From: RGIG4097 sp964550635
GTDB taxonomy: Bacteria > Bacillota > Clostridia > Christensenellales > CAG-917
NCBI GenBank assembly: GCA_964550635.1
Contig: CAZJZV010000008.1
Coordinates: 1-64,000 of the forward strand
Reading direction: 5' to 3'
DNA length: 64,000 nucleotides
Every line of letters starts with the position of its first letter. The first letter of the stretch is position 1. Both the position numbers and the translations under genes were made by a program. Shown piece after piece: positions 1 to 8,700 of the stretch. Below the pieces are notes generated by a model, which searched no databases, had not been told where the DNA came from, and saw only the letters and a list, made by a program, of their open reading frames with translations.

Positions 1-919
1 TTTCTTTCACGCAGTCTTTATACTTGAAATCCATTTCCTTTCCGCCGACGATTGCGTTGAGTTCCGCAAGGTCGTTGGGGACGGTCCAGTCGAGAGTGAT
101 ATTGGTGAAAGGTGCTTGCGTGCCCCATCTGGACGGAGTGTTGACGCCGTAGATGAAGGATTGGATGCATTGTTTGACTTCCTTGTAGGAAAGGTTGTCC
201 ACTTTCACGAAAGGCGCAAGGTAGGTGTCGAAAGACGAGAATGCTTGTGCGCCCGCCCACTCGTTTTGCATGATACCAAGGAAGTTGACCATTTGGTTGC
301 AGAGAGTGGAAAGGTGTCCTGCGGGGGAAGAGGTGATTTTGCCGGGGATACCGCCGAGACCTTCTTTGATGAGTTGTTTGAGAGACCAACCTGCGCAGTA
401 ACCGGTGAGCATGCTCAAATCGTGGATGTGGATTGCCGCTTCGCGGTGAGCGTTTGCGACTTCTTCGTCGTAGATTTCGCTGAGCCAGTAGTTTGCGGTG
501 ATTGCGCCCGAGTTGGAAAGGATGAGTCCGCCGACGGAGTAGGTGACGGTGCTATTCTCTTTCACGCGCCAGTCGTTGACTTTGAGATAGTTGTTGACCG
601 CTTTGGTGTAGTCGAGAGTGGTATCTTTAATATTACGGATTTTCTCGTGTTGTTTACGATAGAGAATGTACGCCTTTGCGATTTGGACGTAACCGCCTTG
701 GATAAGGACGACTTCGACTGCGTCTTGGATGTCTTCGACGGACACTACGCCGTTTATTGCCTTGTCGTTGAAGGCGGCGGTGGTACGAAGCGCGAGCATA
801 TCGAGCATATCGTCGCTATAGACGGTGTTCTCCGCTATGAAAGCCTTTTCGATAGCGTGTTTGATTTTGGACAGGTCAAACGGGACTACGCTCCCGTCAC
901 GTTTTTTGACATTCAACAT
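1..919 (-). CDS. nrdD: Anaerobic ribonucleoside-triphosphate reductase, N-terminal part (runs off the left edge)
   Basis: This is the N-terminal 306 residues of the oxygen-sensitive glycyl-radical reductase that makes dNTPs under anaerobiosis. An ATP-cone opens the protein (residues 1 to about 90, starting MLNVKKRDGSVVPFD), and the catalytic barrel follows with family stretches such as NYWLSEIYDEEVANAHREAA and HDLSMLTGYCAGWSL. The C-terminal glycyl-radical loop lies outside the window. The ATG at 919 is set by a GGAGG site seven bases upstream. A near-consensus promoter and NrdR-like boxes sit upstream. The activase nrdG is expected beyond the edge but is not visible. Confidence 0.95.
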   Translation of the reverse strand, partial: MLNVKKRDGSVVPFDLSKIKHAIEKAFIAENTVYSDDMLDMLALRTTAAFNDKAINGVVSVEDIQDAVEVVLIQGGYVQIAKAYILYRKQHEKIRNIKDTTLDYTKAVNNYLKVNDWRVKENSTVTYSVGGLILSNSGAITANYWLSEIYDEEVANAHREAAIHIHDLSMLTGYCAGWSLKQLIKEGLGGIPGKITSSPAGHLSTLCNQMVNFLGIMQNEWAGAQAFSSFDTYLAPFVKVDNLSYKEVKQCIQSFIYGVNTPSRWGTQAPFTNITLDWTVPNDLAELNAIVGGKEMDFKYKDCVKE

Positions 920-951
920 AATGTGTCCTCCGGGGAAATTTTTGCTTTTTC

Positions 952-980
952 ATTCTATAATAGGATTGGCGGTTTGTCAA
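952..980 (-). promoter_or_regulatory. nrdD promoter
   Basis: On the minus strand TTGACA (980-975), a 17-bp spacer and TAGAAT (957-952) form a near-perfect sigma-A promoter, about 33 bases upstream of the nrdD start codon. Confidence 0.75.
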
Positions 981-991
981 CAACAAAAATC

Positions 992-1038
992 GCAAAATGT
1001 GGTAGAATTTTTTTTGGGGTGAACACAAGATATGGTGG
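992..1038 (-). promoter_or_regulatory. Putative pair of NrdR boxes upstream of nrdD
   Basis: The plus-strand 16-mer at 1023-1038 (acacaagatatggtgg) matches the NrdR consensus acaCwAtATaTwGtgt at 13 of 16 positions on its opposite strand. A weaker half-matching site starts exactly 31 bp away at 992, which is the spacing usual for paired NrdR boxes. The pair lies just upstream of the nrdD -35. The rest of the 314-base gap (920-1233) shows only AT-rich sequence and a weak A/T hairpin near 1218-1245 at the end of the downstream-facing HAD gene. Confidence 0.5.
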
Positions 1039-1233
1039 TTATGCATAAAAATGACGGATTTTGCGAATAGGTGTAAAAACCGTGAATTATTCACGAAACG
1101 ACTATCTAAACGGAGTGAAATTTTTGGACGCGCTAAAAAGTGATATTCTAAACGGTGTTTATGAAAATCGTTTACCGTCAAACAGAATAAATTTATACAT
1201 TTTTTCCGACGAGAAAATATGCAAAAAAAATTT

Positions 1234-1917
1234 TTATAAATTTTGCAAGGCGGTGGGTAGGTCGCGAATATCGTTTATCTCGACGTCGGGGGTGTAATCT
1301 CCGCGGTCTTGACCGTTTCTGTTCACCCACACCGTCTTTATGCCCGCGTTCATACCGCCTTTTATATCCGACGACAGACTGTCGCCTACGATGACGGCGG
1401 CGGACTTGTCGAAGTTGCGTATCTTCGAGAAAACGACGTCGAAATATTCCTTGTTAGGTTTGTTGAAACCCACTCTTTCGGATATGAATATGCCGTCGAA
1501 GTAGCGGTATAAGTCCGCGCCGGCGAGTCTTTCCGCTTGTACGCTTGCAAGTCCGTTTGACACGAGATACAAGTGGTATCTGCCGTATAGTTCGTCAAGG
1601 ACTTCGCTTGCGCCTTCCACAAATTCGTGATTATGCGCAAGTTCCGTTTCGTAGTTTGCGGGCAGGTTTTTAAGGGGCGCAACGCCGATTTTTTCAAAGA
1701 ATATCTCAAATCGACGACTTTTGACTTCTTGCGCAGTGTGGATTTCACCAAGTTCAAACAACTTCCATTGGGATAGATTGATTTCCGAATATAGCGAAAT
1801 AAGGTCGTCCGTAGGGGGTATTCCCTCTATCGCAAGGGCGACGGACAACGCTCTGCGCTCTGCGGAGTGGAAGTCAAGGATTGTGTCGTCAAGGTCGAGA
1901 AATACGTGTTTTATCAT
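1234..1917 (-). CDS. yjjG: YjjG-type HAD pyrimidine nucleotidase
   Basis: A 227-residue HAD-superfamily hydrolase. Motif I is FLDLDDTI at the N-terminus, motif II LVSNG lies near residue 117, and motifs III/IV are an NKP lysine followed by VGDSLSSDIKG. The helical cap between motifs I and II and the overall length fit the YjjG/YfnB subfamily, which dephosphorylates (often non-canonical) pyrimidine nucleoside monophosphates. It follows azlD by 25 bases and is probably cotranscribed with azlC-azlD. No Shine-Dalgarno precedes the ATG; the short intergenic stretch is instead an alternating purine-pyrimidine run. Family assignment is firm; exact substrate is inferred. Confidence 0.88.
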   Translation of the reverse strand: MIKHVFLDLDDTILDFHSAERRALSVALAIEGIPPTDDLISLYSEINLSQWKLFELGEIHTAQEVKSRRFEIFFEKIGVAPLKNLPANYETELAHNHEFVEGASEVLDELYGRYHLYLVSNGLASVQAERLAGADLYRYFDGIFISERVGFNKPNKEYFDVVFSKIRNFDKSAAVIVGDSLSSDIKGGMNAGIKTVWVNRNGQDRGDYTPDVEINDIRDLPTALQNL

Positions 1918-1942
1918 ACGTGTGTGCGCGTGCGCGCTATCC

Positions 1943-2251
1943 TTATAGTACGTAGCCGAGTCCGAAAACTACGGCGATTGATACGAGTGCTACGATTGCA
2001 AGGTTGATTTTGAAGAATGACATCACGAGTGCCACCGCCGTGCCGATTGCCGCCGTCGCTACGCTACCCGTCGAGTAGAATATTGCGGGGAACGTGAGTG
2101 CGGATAGGACCGCATATGGCATATAGTACAGGACGGATTTTATATACCGCGACTTGATGGGTTTGCGGAATATCACAAGGGGGAGTACGCGGGGAATATA
2201 CGACGCAACCGCCATCAAAAGTACGCATATGAGTTGATAAGTTACGCTCAT
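1943..2251 (-). CDS. azlD: AzlD family branched-chain amino acid exporter subunit
   Basis: A 102-residue membrane protein with about four hydrophobic helices, including the family-like start of helix 1 with PRVLPLVIFRK. AzlD is the small partner of AzlC in exporters of branched-chain amino acids and analogues. The ATG overlaps the azlC stop by 4 bp (ATGA), implying translational coupling, and a GGGAGG site lies upstream. No azlB-type regulator gene is adjacent. Confidence 0.9.
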   Translation of the reverse strand: MSVTYQLICVLLMAVASYIPRVLPLVIFRKPIKSRYIKSVLYYMPYAVLSALTFPAIFYSTGSVATAAIGTAVALVMSFFKINLAIVALVSIAVVFGLGYVL

Positions 2252-3003
2252 AATTCGCCCTCCCGCTTGTCTTTTTCAGGGAGTATCCGCTTGTATTCGC
2301 AGTCGTCGTCGTAGACGGGGAATAGCCCCGCCGTTATGCAGGCGGACAGTACGGATGCGATGATGACTCTGAATCCCACCGATATTTGATTTAGCACGGG
2401 GACGTAGTAGAGAGTGCAGGAAAACGCCGTCGCAAGTCCTATCGAAACTATGACCGCAAAGGACTTTCTGGCAGGCGGTACGATGATTGCAATGAACATG
2501 CAATATAGCGCAATCCCCATAGCGACTTGCAATCTTTCGGGGAGTAGGTCGTTGACGAGTCCGCCGAGCAACGTGCCTATCGCCCAACCAAAATATGGGG
2601 TTGTGGCAAGTCCTACGAAGTATTTGAAGTTGAGATTTCTCTTTTGTATGGATGCAAGCGCGAAGATTTCGTCCGTCACGAAACAACTCATAAAAAGTCG
2701 TTTTAAGGTGCCTACGCTACCGTCTAACTGTTGGGATATGGACAGACTCATCAACATATATCGCGAGTTTATGACGAAAACCGCAAGTGCGATTTCAAAG
2801 TAGCCCGCAAGCGCAAGCATCATTTCCACTCCCGCAAACTGTCCCGCCGACGTCAAATTCGTCGCGGATATGAGAGTGGCAATCCACACGCTAATCCCGC
2901 TTTTCACCGTCACCAAACCGAAAGTGAAAGACACCGCCAAATACGCAAAGCATATAGGCAGTCCGTCTTTCAATCCGTCGATATAGCGCAAGTTCTTTTC
3001 CAT
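2248..3003 (-). CDS. azlC: AzlC family branched-chain amino acid exporter, large subunit
   Basis: A membrane protein of about 251 residues with the AzlC signature at its start (YIDGLKDGLPICFAYLAVSFTFG) and seven or so predicted helices. It should form the exporter with AzlD. I place the start at the ATG at 3003; the reading frame extends to a TTG at 3057, but that would place the N-terminus inside the terminator hairpin of the upstream gene. No Shine-Dalgarno is present. TATATT ends exactly six bases before the ATG, so the mRNA may be leaderless. First gene of azlC-azlD-yjjG. Confidence 0.9.
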   Translation of the reverse strand: MEKNLRYIDGLKDGLPICFAYLAVSFTFGLVTVKSGISVWIATLISATNLTSAGQFAGVEMMLALAGYFEIALAVFVINSRYMLMSLSISQQLDGSVGTLKRLFMSCFVTDEIFALASIQKRNLNFKYFVGLATTPYFGWAIGTLLGGLVNDLLPERLQVAMGIALYCMFIAIIVPPARKSFAVIVSIGLATAFSCTLYYVPVLNQISVGFRVIIASVLSACITAGLFPVYDDDCEYKRILPEKDKREGEL

Positions 3004-3015
3004 ACGACTAATATA
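3004..3015 (-). promoter_or_regulatory. Candidate leaderless -10 for azlC
   Basis: TATATT (3015-3010 on the minus strand) is followed by six bases and the ATG, the same geometry as six other genes in this window. No convincing -35 hexamer is visible, so this is one of the weaker members of that set. Confidence 0.4.
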
Positions 3016-3040
3016 ACACTTAATGACGAAATTAGCACGC

Positions 3041-3070
3041 AAAAAGTCGCTTTTCAATGAGAAAAGCGAC
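3041..3070 (-). terminator. Rho-independent terminator after the Gfo/Idh/MocA gene
   Basis: A perfect 10-bp stem (3046-3055 with 3061-3070) and a 5-base loop are followed on the minus strand by five T residues. It lies about 80 bases downstream of the oxidoreductase stop and directly before azlC. Confidence 0.85.
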
Positions 3071-3148
3071 CTAAAAATTCATTTTCCCCGAAAACCCGCC
3101 GTTTTATCTCTGCGGAATGGGGATTTTTTTGTGCGTGTCTTTTGCGTT

Positions 3149-4129
3149 TTAGAGTTTTTCGATTTTGTCGGAGTAGACGAGTGCGCCTTGTTTTCTGCAG
3201 TCGTCCATTATGCGCATGACGGCAAGCGTGTCGCTATGGGGCATATATTCGTTTTGTATTTTGCCTGCGCGCACGTCTTCCGCGACCGCGTCGAATTGAT
3301 AGATATATCCGCGTTTGCAACGCACGGATTCGACGTGTTTTCCGCCTACGTAAAGCCTTGCGTGCGTGGGTTTGTAGAACATATTCGATTTGATATATCC
3401 GTCGCTTCCGCAGATTATCGAGCCGTAAGTTTTCAGTCCGTCGAACGAACTGTGCAGGTGGCATATCGCATTGTCGTAGACGAGAAGAATTTTGTCGTCG
3501 TAGTCCACGCCGTTTTGGTTGCGCATAAGGCAGGTTACGCTATTTGGATAGCCGAGCAACATTTGTGCGTAGGCGATTGGGTATACGCCGAGGTCGAGAA
3601 GGGCGCCTCCCGCGTATTTAGCCTTGTATACTCTCGTTGAGATGAACGGTTTTGCGACGTCTACGGGCAGGCAAAAATTCGCATATACGTCTTTCACAAC
3701 GCCGATTTTGCCACTTTCAACCCAACTGCGTATGCGTTTCACGACGGGATTGAATCTCGTCCACATACCCTCGGTCACGTAGACTCCCTTTTCTTCGGCA
3801 AGGGATAGGACTTTTTCCGCCTGTTCCGCATTGACCGTGAAGGATTTCTCGCAAAGGACGGGCATGCCTTCTTCGATACACGCAATCAGATATTCGTAAT
3901 GCACAGAGTGCGGCGTTGCGATATAAACGCAATCCGCTTTTCCCGAGCGCAGTGCGGTGCGCACGTCGTCGAAAACTTCCGCGCCGTAGCGTTTTGCGAA
4001 TCTCTCCGCCCGTGAGCGCGTGCGCGAATAGACGGCGGTCACCGTGTGTCGTCCCGTTTTGGTGATTTCTCTCATCACCGTGTTTGCGATTCTGCCCGTG
4101 CCTATGACGAGCCAACGAAATGCCTGCAT
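3149..4129 (-). CDS. Gfo/Idh/MocA family NAD(P)-dependent oxidoreductase
   Basis: A 326-residue protein with an N-terminal Rossmann fold (VIGTGRIANTVM, residues 8-19) and the central segment where the family normally has an EKP motif. Here it reads EKSF, so the proline is replaced. The C-terminal half is the alpha/beta substrate domain, with the GGALLDLGVYPIAYAQ stretch characteristic of the family. These enzymes oxidise or reduce sugars, inositols or similar polyols; the substrate cannot be told. An AAGGAG site precedes the ATG. It appears monocistronic and ends in a strong terminator. Confidence 0.9.
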   Translation of the reverse strand: MQAFRWLVIGTGRIANTVMREITKTGRHTVTAVYSRTRSRAERFAKRYGAEVFDDVRTALRSGKADCVYIATPHSVHYEYLIACIEEGMPVLCEKSFTVNAEQAEKVLSLAEEKGVYVTEGMWTRFNPVVKRIRSWVESGKIGVVKDVYANFCLPVDVAKPFISTRVYKAKYAGGALLDLGVYPIAYAQMLLGYPNSVTCLMRNQNGVDYDDKILLVYDNAICHLHSSFDGLKTYGSIICGSDGYIKSNMFYKPTHARLYVGGKHVESVRCKRGYIYQFDAVAEDVRAGKIQNEYMPHSDTLAVMRIMDDCRKQGALVYSDKIEKL

Positions 4130-4185
4130 AATTTCTCCTTGTCCTTATATATCCATTATCGCACGAAGAAGTCGAAGTGTCAAGA

Positions 4186-4214
4186 TTGACATATTCCGCA
4201 ACAAGTGGTATATT
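4186..4214 (+). promoter_or_regulatory. Promoter of the small membrane protein / mnmM / acetyltransferase operon
   Basis: TTGACA (4186-4191), a 17-bp spacer and TATATT (4209-4214) form a strong sigma-A promoter. Transcription should begin near 4221, giving a very short leader containing GGTGA as the only ribosome-binding candidate. Confidence 0.75.
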
Positions 4215-4229
4215 TTCGTTGGTGACAAT

Positions 4230-4565
4230 ATGGAAAATCTCGACAATATGATGAAAGAACAAGCCGAAAAGGTTATCGTCCGCATAAACGCTCAAAAGAA
4301 AAAACAAGCGTTATTGACGGGTATGATTTTCGTTGAAGGGCTTATCGCTCTCGGCGCGGGCATTGCGGTTTTGGTGCTTGAAAGCGTGCTTATAGGCGCG
4401 ATTTTGATTGCTCTCGGACTGGGTATTACCATTGCGATGAGTATCGTTTTCGTGAGCACGAACAAGAAACTCAACGCTATGCGCGACGATGCGCTCCGCT
4501 ACGTCGAAATGAGCGCGGAAGCACTCAAAAACGTGCCTAATTCGGCGGAAAAAGAACAGGAATAG
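4230..4565 (+). CDS. Small two-helix membrane protein of unknown function
   Basis: The product is about 111 residues. A charged, amphipathic N-terminus (MENLDNMMKEQAEKVIVRIN) is followed by two closely spaced transmembrane helices (about residues 31-51 and 55-77) and a charged cytoplasmic-type C-terminus. I take the ATG at 4230 rather than the upstream in-frame ATG at 4044, because 4044 lies before the promoter and antisense to the neighbouring gene. It is separated from mnmM by two bases, so the two are translationally coupled. I do not recognise the family. Confidence 0.7.
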   Translation: MENLDNMMKEQAEKVIVRINAQKKKQALLTGMIFVEGLIALGAGIAVLVLESVLIGAILIALGLGITIAMSIVFVSTNKKLNAMRDDALRYVEMSAEALKNVPNSAEKEQE

Positions 4566-4567
4566 TT

Positions 4568-5116
4568 ATGAATGCCTTGTATATCGTCCACGAAGTTTTG
4601 AAAAGATACGTATCGCAGGGCGGTTTTGCCATCGATGCGACCGCGGGCAGAGGGTACGATACCGCTTTTCTTTGCTCTCTCGTCGGCGAAAACGGCAGAG
4701 TGCTTGCATTCGACGTCCAACAAGACGCCATTGACAGCACCCGAAAACTCCTGTCGAGTGAAGGCAAAACGGCAACTCTCGTCCTTGACTCCCACGCAAA
4801 TATGGGCAAGTACGCAGAGCCCGATAGCGCGGATGCCATTGTGTTCAATCTCGGCTATCTTCCCCACGGCGACCACTCCGTGTACACCCACTTTGAAAGC
4901 ACCCGCACCGCTATTGAAGAAGGCTTGAAAATCCTGAAAAAAGGCGGCGTTATGTGCGTTAGCGTTTACTACGGCGGGGACTCCGGCTACGAAGAAAAAG
5001 ACGCTCTCATCCCTTGGCTCAAAACCCTTGACGACGGCAAATATCAAGTGCTTGTCACCTATTTCCACAACTGGAAAAAGGATCCCCCTATCCCCGTCCT
5101 AATCTTCAAAAATTAA
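4568..5116 (+). CDS. mnmM: MnmM/YtqB-type SAM-dependent tRNA wobble-uridine methyltransferase
   Basis: A 182-residue class I methyltransferase of the YtqB (rRNA_methylase Pfam) family. The SAM-binding motif I is AIDATAGRGYDTAFL (residues 21-35), followed by an acidic strand end FDVQQDA, and the family-diagnostic NLGYLPHGD near residue 94. In Bacillus this family completes the mnm5(s2)U34 modification of tRNA in Gram-positives that lack the MnmC methyltransferase. That role is inferred here from homology. It is second in a three-gene operon. Confidence 0.85.
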   Translation: MNALYIVHEVLKRYVSQGGFAIDATAGRGYDTAFLCSLVGENGRVLAFDVQQDAIDSTRKLLSSEGKTATLVLDSHANMGKYAEPDSADAIVFNLGYLPHGDHSVYTHFESTRTAIEEGLKILKKGGVMCVSVYYGGDSGYEEKDALIPWLKTLDDGKYQVLVTYFHNWKKDPPIPVLIFKN

Positions 5117-5128
5117 AAATGGTGAGTT

Positions 5129-5683
5129 ATGATTAGAAATATCAGAGAAAGCGACAGAGAAAATTTGCGGACGGTGTGTCACGAAACGGCGACCGCGCCA
5201 AGTCTTGCAAGGTCGAAAGAACTCGTGTGTTTGCTCTACTGCGACAGTTATATCGATCACGAAACGGAGCATTGTTTCGCTCTGACCGACGAAAACGACA
5301 ACGCAGTTGGATATATTCTTTGTGCGGTGGACCAAGCGAAGTTTGAAAAGGATTACGAGCCTTACCGCCTGAAAGCGAAGAAGATTTCTTTCATAGACGC
5401 GCTCGGACAGAAAATCGAAAACAAATTGTTCAAACGACTGTTTGAAGAATATCCCGCACACTTGCACGTGGACATTTTGCCCGCCTATCAAGGAAACGGA
5501 AACGGTACGAAACTGATAAAAACTCTCGAAGACCATTTGAAAGAAATCGGAGTGAAAGCAATCAGATTGAGCGTAGGCACAGGCAACGTGCGCGCACAAA
5601 AATTCTACGTGAAAAACGGCTACGCACGCATAGCGTATCTGCCGGGAATCGCCGCCGTCTACGGCAAAAAACTGAACGAATAA
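5129..5683 (+). CDS. GNAT family N-acetyltransferase
   Basis: The 184-residue protein has the GNAT acetyl-CoA loop at LPAYQGNGNGTKLIKTLEDHL (motif A, about residues 117-137) and the downstream GNVRAQKFYVKNGY segment (motif B). The N-terminus (IRNIRESDRENLRTVCHETA) is the usual strand 1/helix 1. The acceptor substrate is unknown. It follows mnmM by 12 bases with a GGTGAG ribosome-binding site and ends before a terminator shared with the convergent giant gene. Confidence 0.85.
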   Translation: MIRNIRESDRENLRTVCHETATAPSLARSKELVCLLYCDSYIDHETEHCFALTDENDNAVGYILCAVDQAKFEKDYEPYRLKAKKISFIDALGQKIENKLFKRLFEEYPAHLHVDILPAYQGNGNGTKLIKTLEDHLKEIGVKAIRLSVGTGNVRAQKFYVKNGYARIAYLPGIAAVYGKKLNE

Positions 5684-5741
5684 CATCCGACCACACCATT
5701 CCGCAAAGATAAAACGGCGGGAAATAGTTAAAAGGCAAAAG

Positions 5742-5767
5742 AAAACGCACTCATTCGAGTGCGTTTT
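5742..5767. terminator. Bidirectional terminator between convergent genes
   Basis: A CGCACTC/GAGTGCG stem with an ATTC loop is flanked by A4 on the left and T5 on the right, so it works in both directions: for the GNAT gene on plus and the 1473-residue gene on minus. Confidence 0.85.
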
Positions 5768-5785
5768 TGTTTTGCCGTCGTTCGC

Positions 5786-8700
5786 TTATGCGAAGAGTTT
5801 TTCAAGGTTGACCATTATGTTGCCGTTCGTGTATTCGAGTGCATCGAAGAATTTTTCAAGTCTGACGTCGCCGATGATTGACAGGACTTCGGGTTTGAGA
5901 GATGAGATATTGCCCCAATCGAGTAAGTCGTTGACGGTCATCGATTGCAATTTGGTTTGGAAGACTTTGCCGAGATTGTCAAGGGTGGTGGACTTGACGT
6001 CTTCGTCGTCGAACAAACTGTCGGGTTCGATTGCCATAAGGTCGGAGAGAGTGAAGGTCTTCATTGCGTTGTCAAGGCTACCGACTTTGACGTCGTGAGT
6101 TGCAAACGCTCTGATGACGTGCGCGCTCTTTGCGGTTACGATTTGAACCTTGCGGGTTGAGATAGGAGTGATGAGCGTACCGCTATCGTCTTGGAGATAG
6201 TTTTCACCGACTGCCGCCACGTATGCGATTGTGTGCGAGAAGGAGCCTTCGCCGACCGCGCCTGCGGGAAGGGAAGTTTTGAGCACGTAGTCGCCGTTGA
6301 AGAGAGTGTAGTCGCCGTCTTCGTCCACGATATACACGTCGTCGCAGATATTCTTCGAGAAGGTTATCACGCTATATCCCGCCTCTTTTGCCGCGTGGTA
6401 TTCGGCATCGAGTTTTGCATAGTAGTAGTAAGTTACACTGCCTACAGTCTTTGCGGGGAGTTTTGCAAACGCAAGGTCGATAGTGCTACTTGACGTTGCG
6501 CTCACATAGTCGCCCGTCGTGTAGTCGATGAAGTAACTGCCGCTTGCATTCGGAGTGTAGCCGTTTTCGAGATGGATGTATATATCCATATCGGAGTGGG
6601 CGGGGTTGGTCGCATCGTAGGGCACGTACGCGCCGTTGAAGTTGACGTAGAGAAGTGCGCTACCGCCCGTGCTTACTTGGCGATAAGTCTTGCCGGAGTA
6701 ACCGCTTGTGGTGGTGTCGCGGTAGTAAGTCTTGTTGTAAGTGCCTTTGCTTGCAAGGTAGATTGAGAGAGCGGGATTCAAGGAATATTCCGCATTTTCC
6801 GCGCTTGCATCCGCGCAATAGTACATATAAGGATGAGCCGTCGCCGCGATTGCAAATTCCGCCGCATCGCTTGCGGTGAATTGCGTATAACCGTAGGTTA
6901 TAGTGCCGAGTTCAAACTTTGCGAGTTGTTCTGCGGTGAGTTTTTGATAGACGTCGCTACGCAGATAATACTTGCCGTTTATGTCGTAGGTGAACGTGTA
7001 GTAGTAGTTCACACCGCCGACGGTGGAAGTGTAGTTATCGTCCTTTTCGACGAGCCAACGCGCGCTTTCGTCGCTATCCGCCACGACGGAATCTTGTACG
7101 ACGTCGTATTCGTTGATGCCGATAAGGTCTTTGAGATACATATCGTTGATGACGGTATCCATACTGTTGCCGAGTTCGTTGACGGGGAGATACGCCATCT
7201 TGCGAAGGACCGCGTGAGTAGTACCGCTTGCGGTGAGTTCGTAGTATTGTTCGCTAGTGTGAGAGCCGACGAATACGGGATCGGATTCGACGTAGACGCC
7301 GTTTACGTAGCGATAGAATTTTCCGCCGACAAACTCATAGTAAGTTTCGGTGGGGTTGGCGGTGATATAGGTGCGAGTCACCGCGTCGTAGTTGCCTGCG
7401 GAGTAGATGAAGTATGTCTTGCTTTCGTCCGTGGTATCCGCGGCTTCGGTGAAACTGTCGAGAGCGTTTGCTTTTGCGTAGACGTCGCCGTCGATTGCGA
7501 TGACGTCCGAGAGAATGACTTCGTCAAACGCGGCGGAGAAGTTGCCGATTTTGACCTTCGCAAAGCGTTGCAAGGTGCTTGAAGACACGGTGCCTTCAAC
7601 GTATGCGGTTGCGCCTGCGACTACGGCCGTTTGCATTGCGGAGCCGTTCCAGTAGTACTTGACGACGGAGTCGTCCGCTATTTGTTCCGCACTTGCGACG
7701 ACGTAACTAAATTCAACCATATTACCGCTTCCGTCGTCTTTGAGCCCGACGATTTTCGAGTAACGAGTTGCGGTTTCGCTATGAATTGCGGGGTTGTAGA
7801 GCGTGTAGTAACCGCCGTTTGCAACGTAGACGAATTTGCCGTTGACATCGGGCATATAGAGGTCGACGGTAATATCGATGACTTCGTTGAGACGCATATC
7901 GTCGATTATTTCGTCCATTTTCGTCGCCATATCGTCGATCTTGGTGAATGCGAGTTTTTTAAGGACTGCGTTGCTTGCGCCCGCCACGGAGATTTCGTAA
8001 AATACGGTGTCCGCGTGCGCCGCCATAAAGGTGGAGTCGTGCACGTCCGCAATCTTGTAGACGCCGTTTTCAAAGTAGTAGTAATCGACGGTGTCTGCAA
8101 AAGGAGCGGTAGCGGTGACGTAGACGTCCATTTCGACATCGAGCACGTCGCCAAGGACGAGTTCACTGAAAGAGTCCGAGAAGTCGCCGATTGAAATGGA
8201 TGCAAGACGTTGCAAAACTTTGCTTGACGCACTGCCTTTCACGTAGGCGGGAGCACCGTCGATAGCGGTAGTTTGCATTGCGGTGCCGTTCCAGTAGTAT
8301 TTGACGATTGCGCTATCCGCGATTTGAGCGGAAGTTGCAAGGATATAATCGGGAGCGGTGCTATCGCTCTCGTCGGTGAGTTTCGAGTATCTCTGCATAC
8401 CGTCGTGCTCGTCGGGGTTGTAGAGAGTGTAATATCCGCCGTTGTCTATGCGCTCGTATTTGACGATATTATTGTTTGCGATTTCGTCGGCGGTTGCAAG
8501 GACGAAAGTCTTTTCGTAGCGAGTGAGTCCCGCCATATCCGCGTTGTTTTCGTCGTAGAGATAGTACGCACCGTCAATTGCGACGTATTTTCCGTCGGCG
8601 GCGGTTGCGAAGTTTGCAACGTAGCGGTCGCCCGTAAAGTCGCTTGCGGCGGGCTTGTAGGTCGCTTGTTGAGAAACGTAAACGTAGATACCGTTGCTAT

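Noticed and set aside
116..1048. Long plus-strand frames opposite nrdD
   Set aside because: They lie antisense to a recognisable nrdD and have no family resemblance; the codon pattern of the minus strand explains them.
1061..1297. A 78-codon frame between nrdD and the HAD gene
   Set aside because: No ribosome-binding site, it runs antisense into the HAD gene, and the region has an AT-rich regulatory character.
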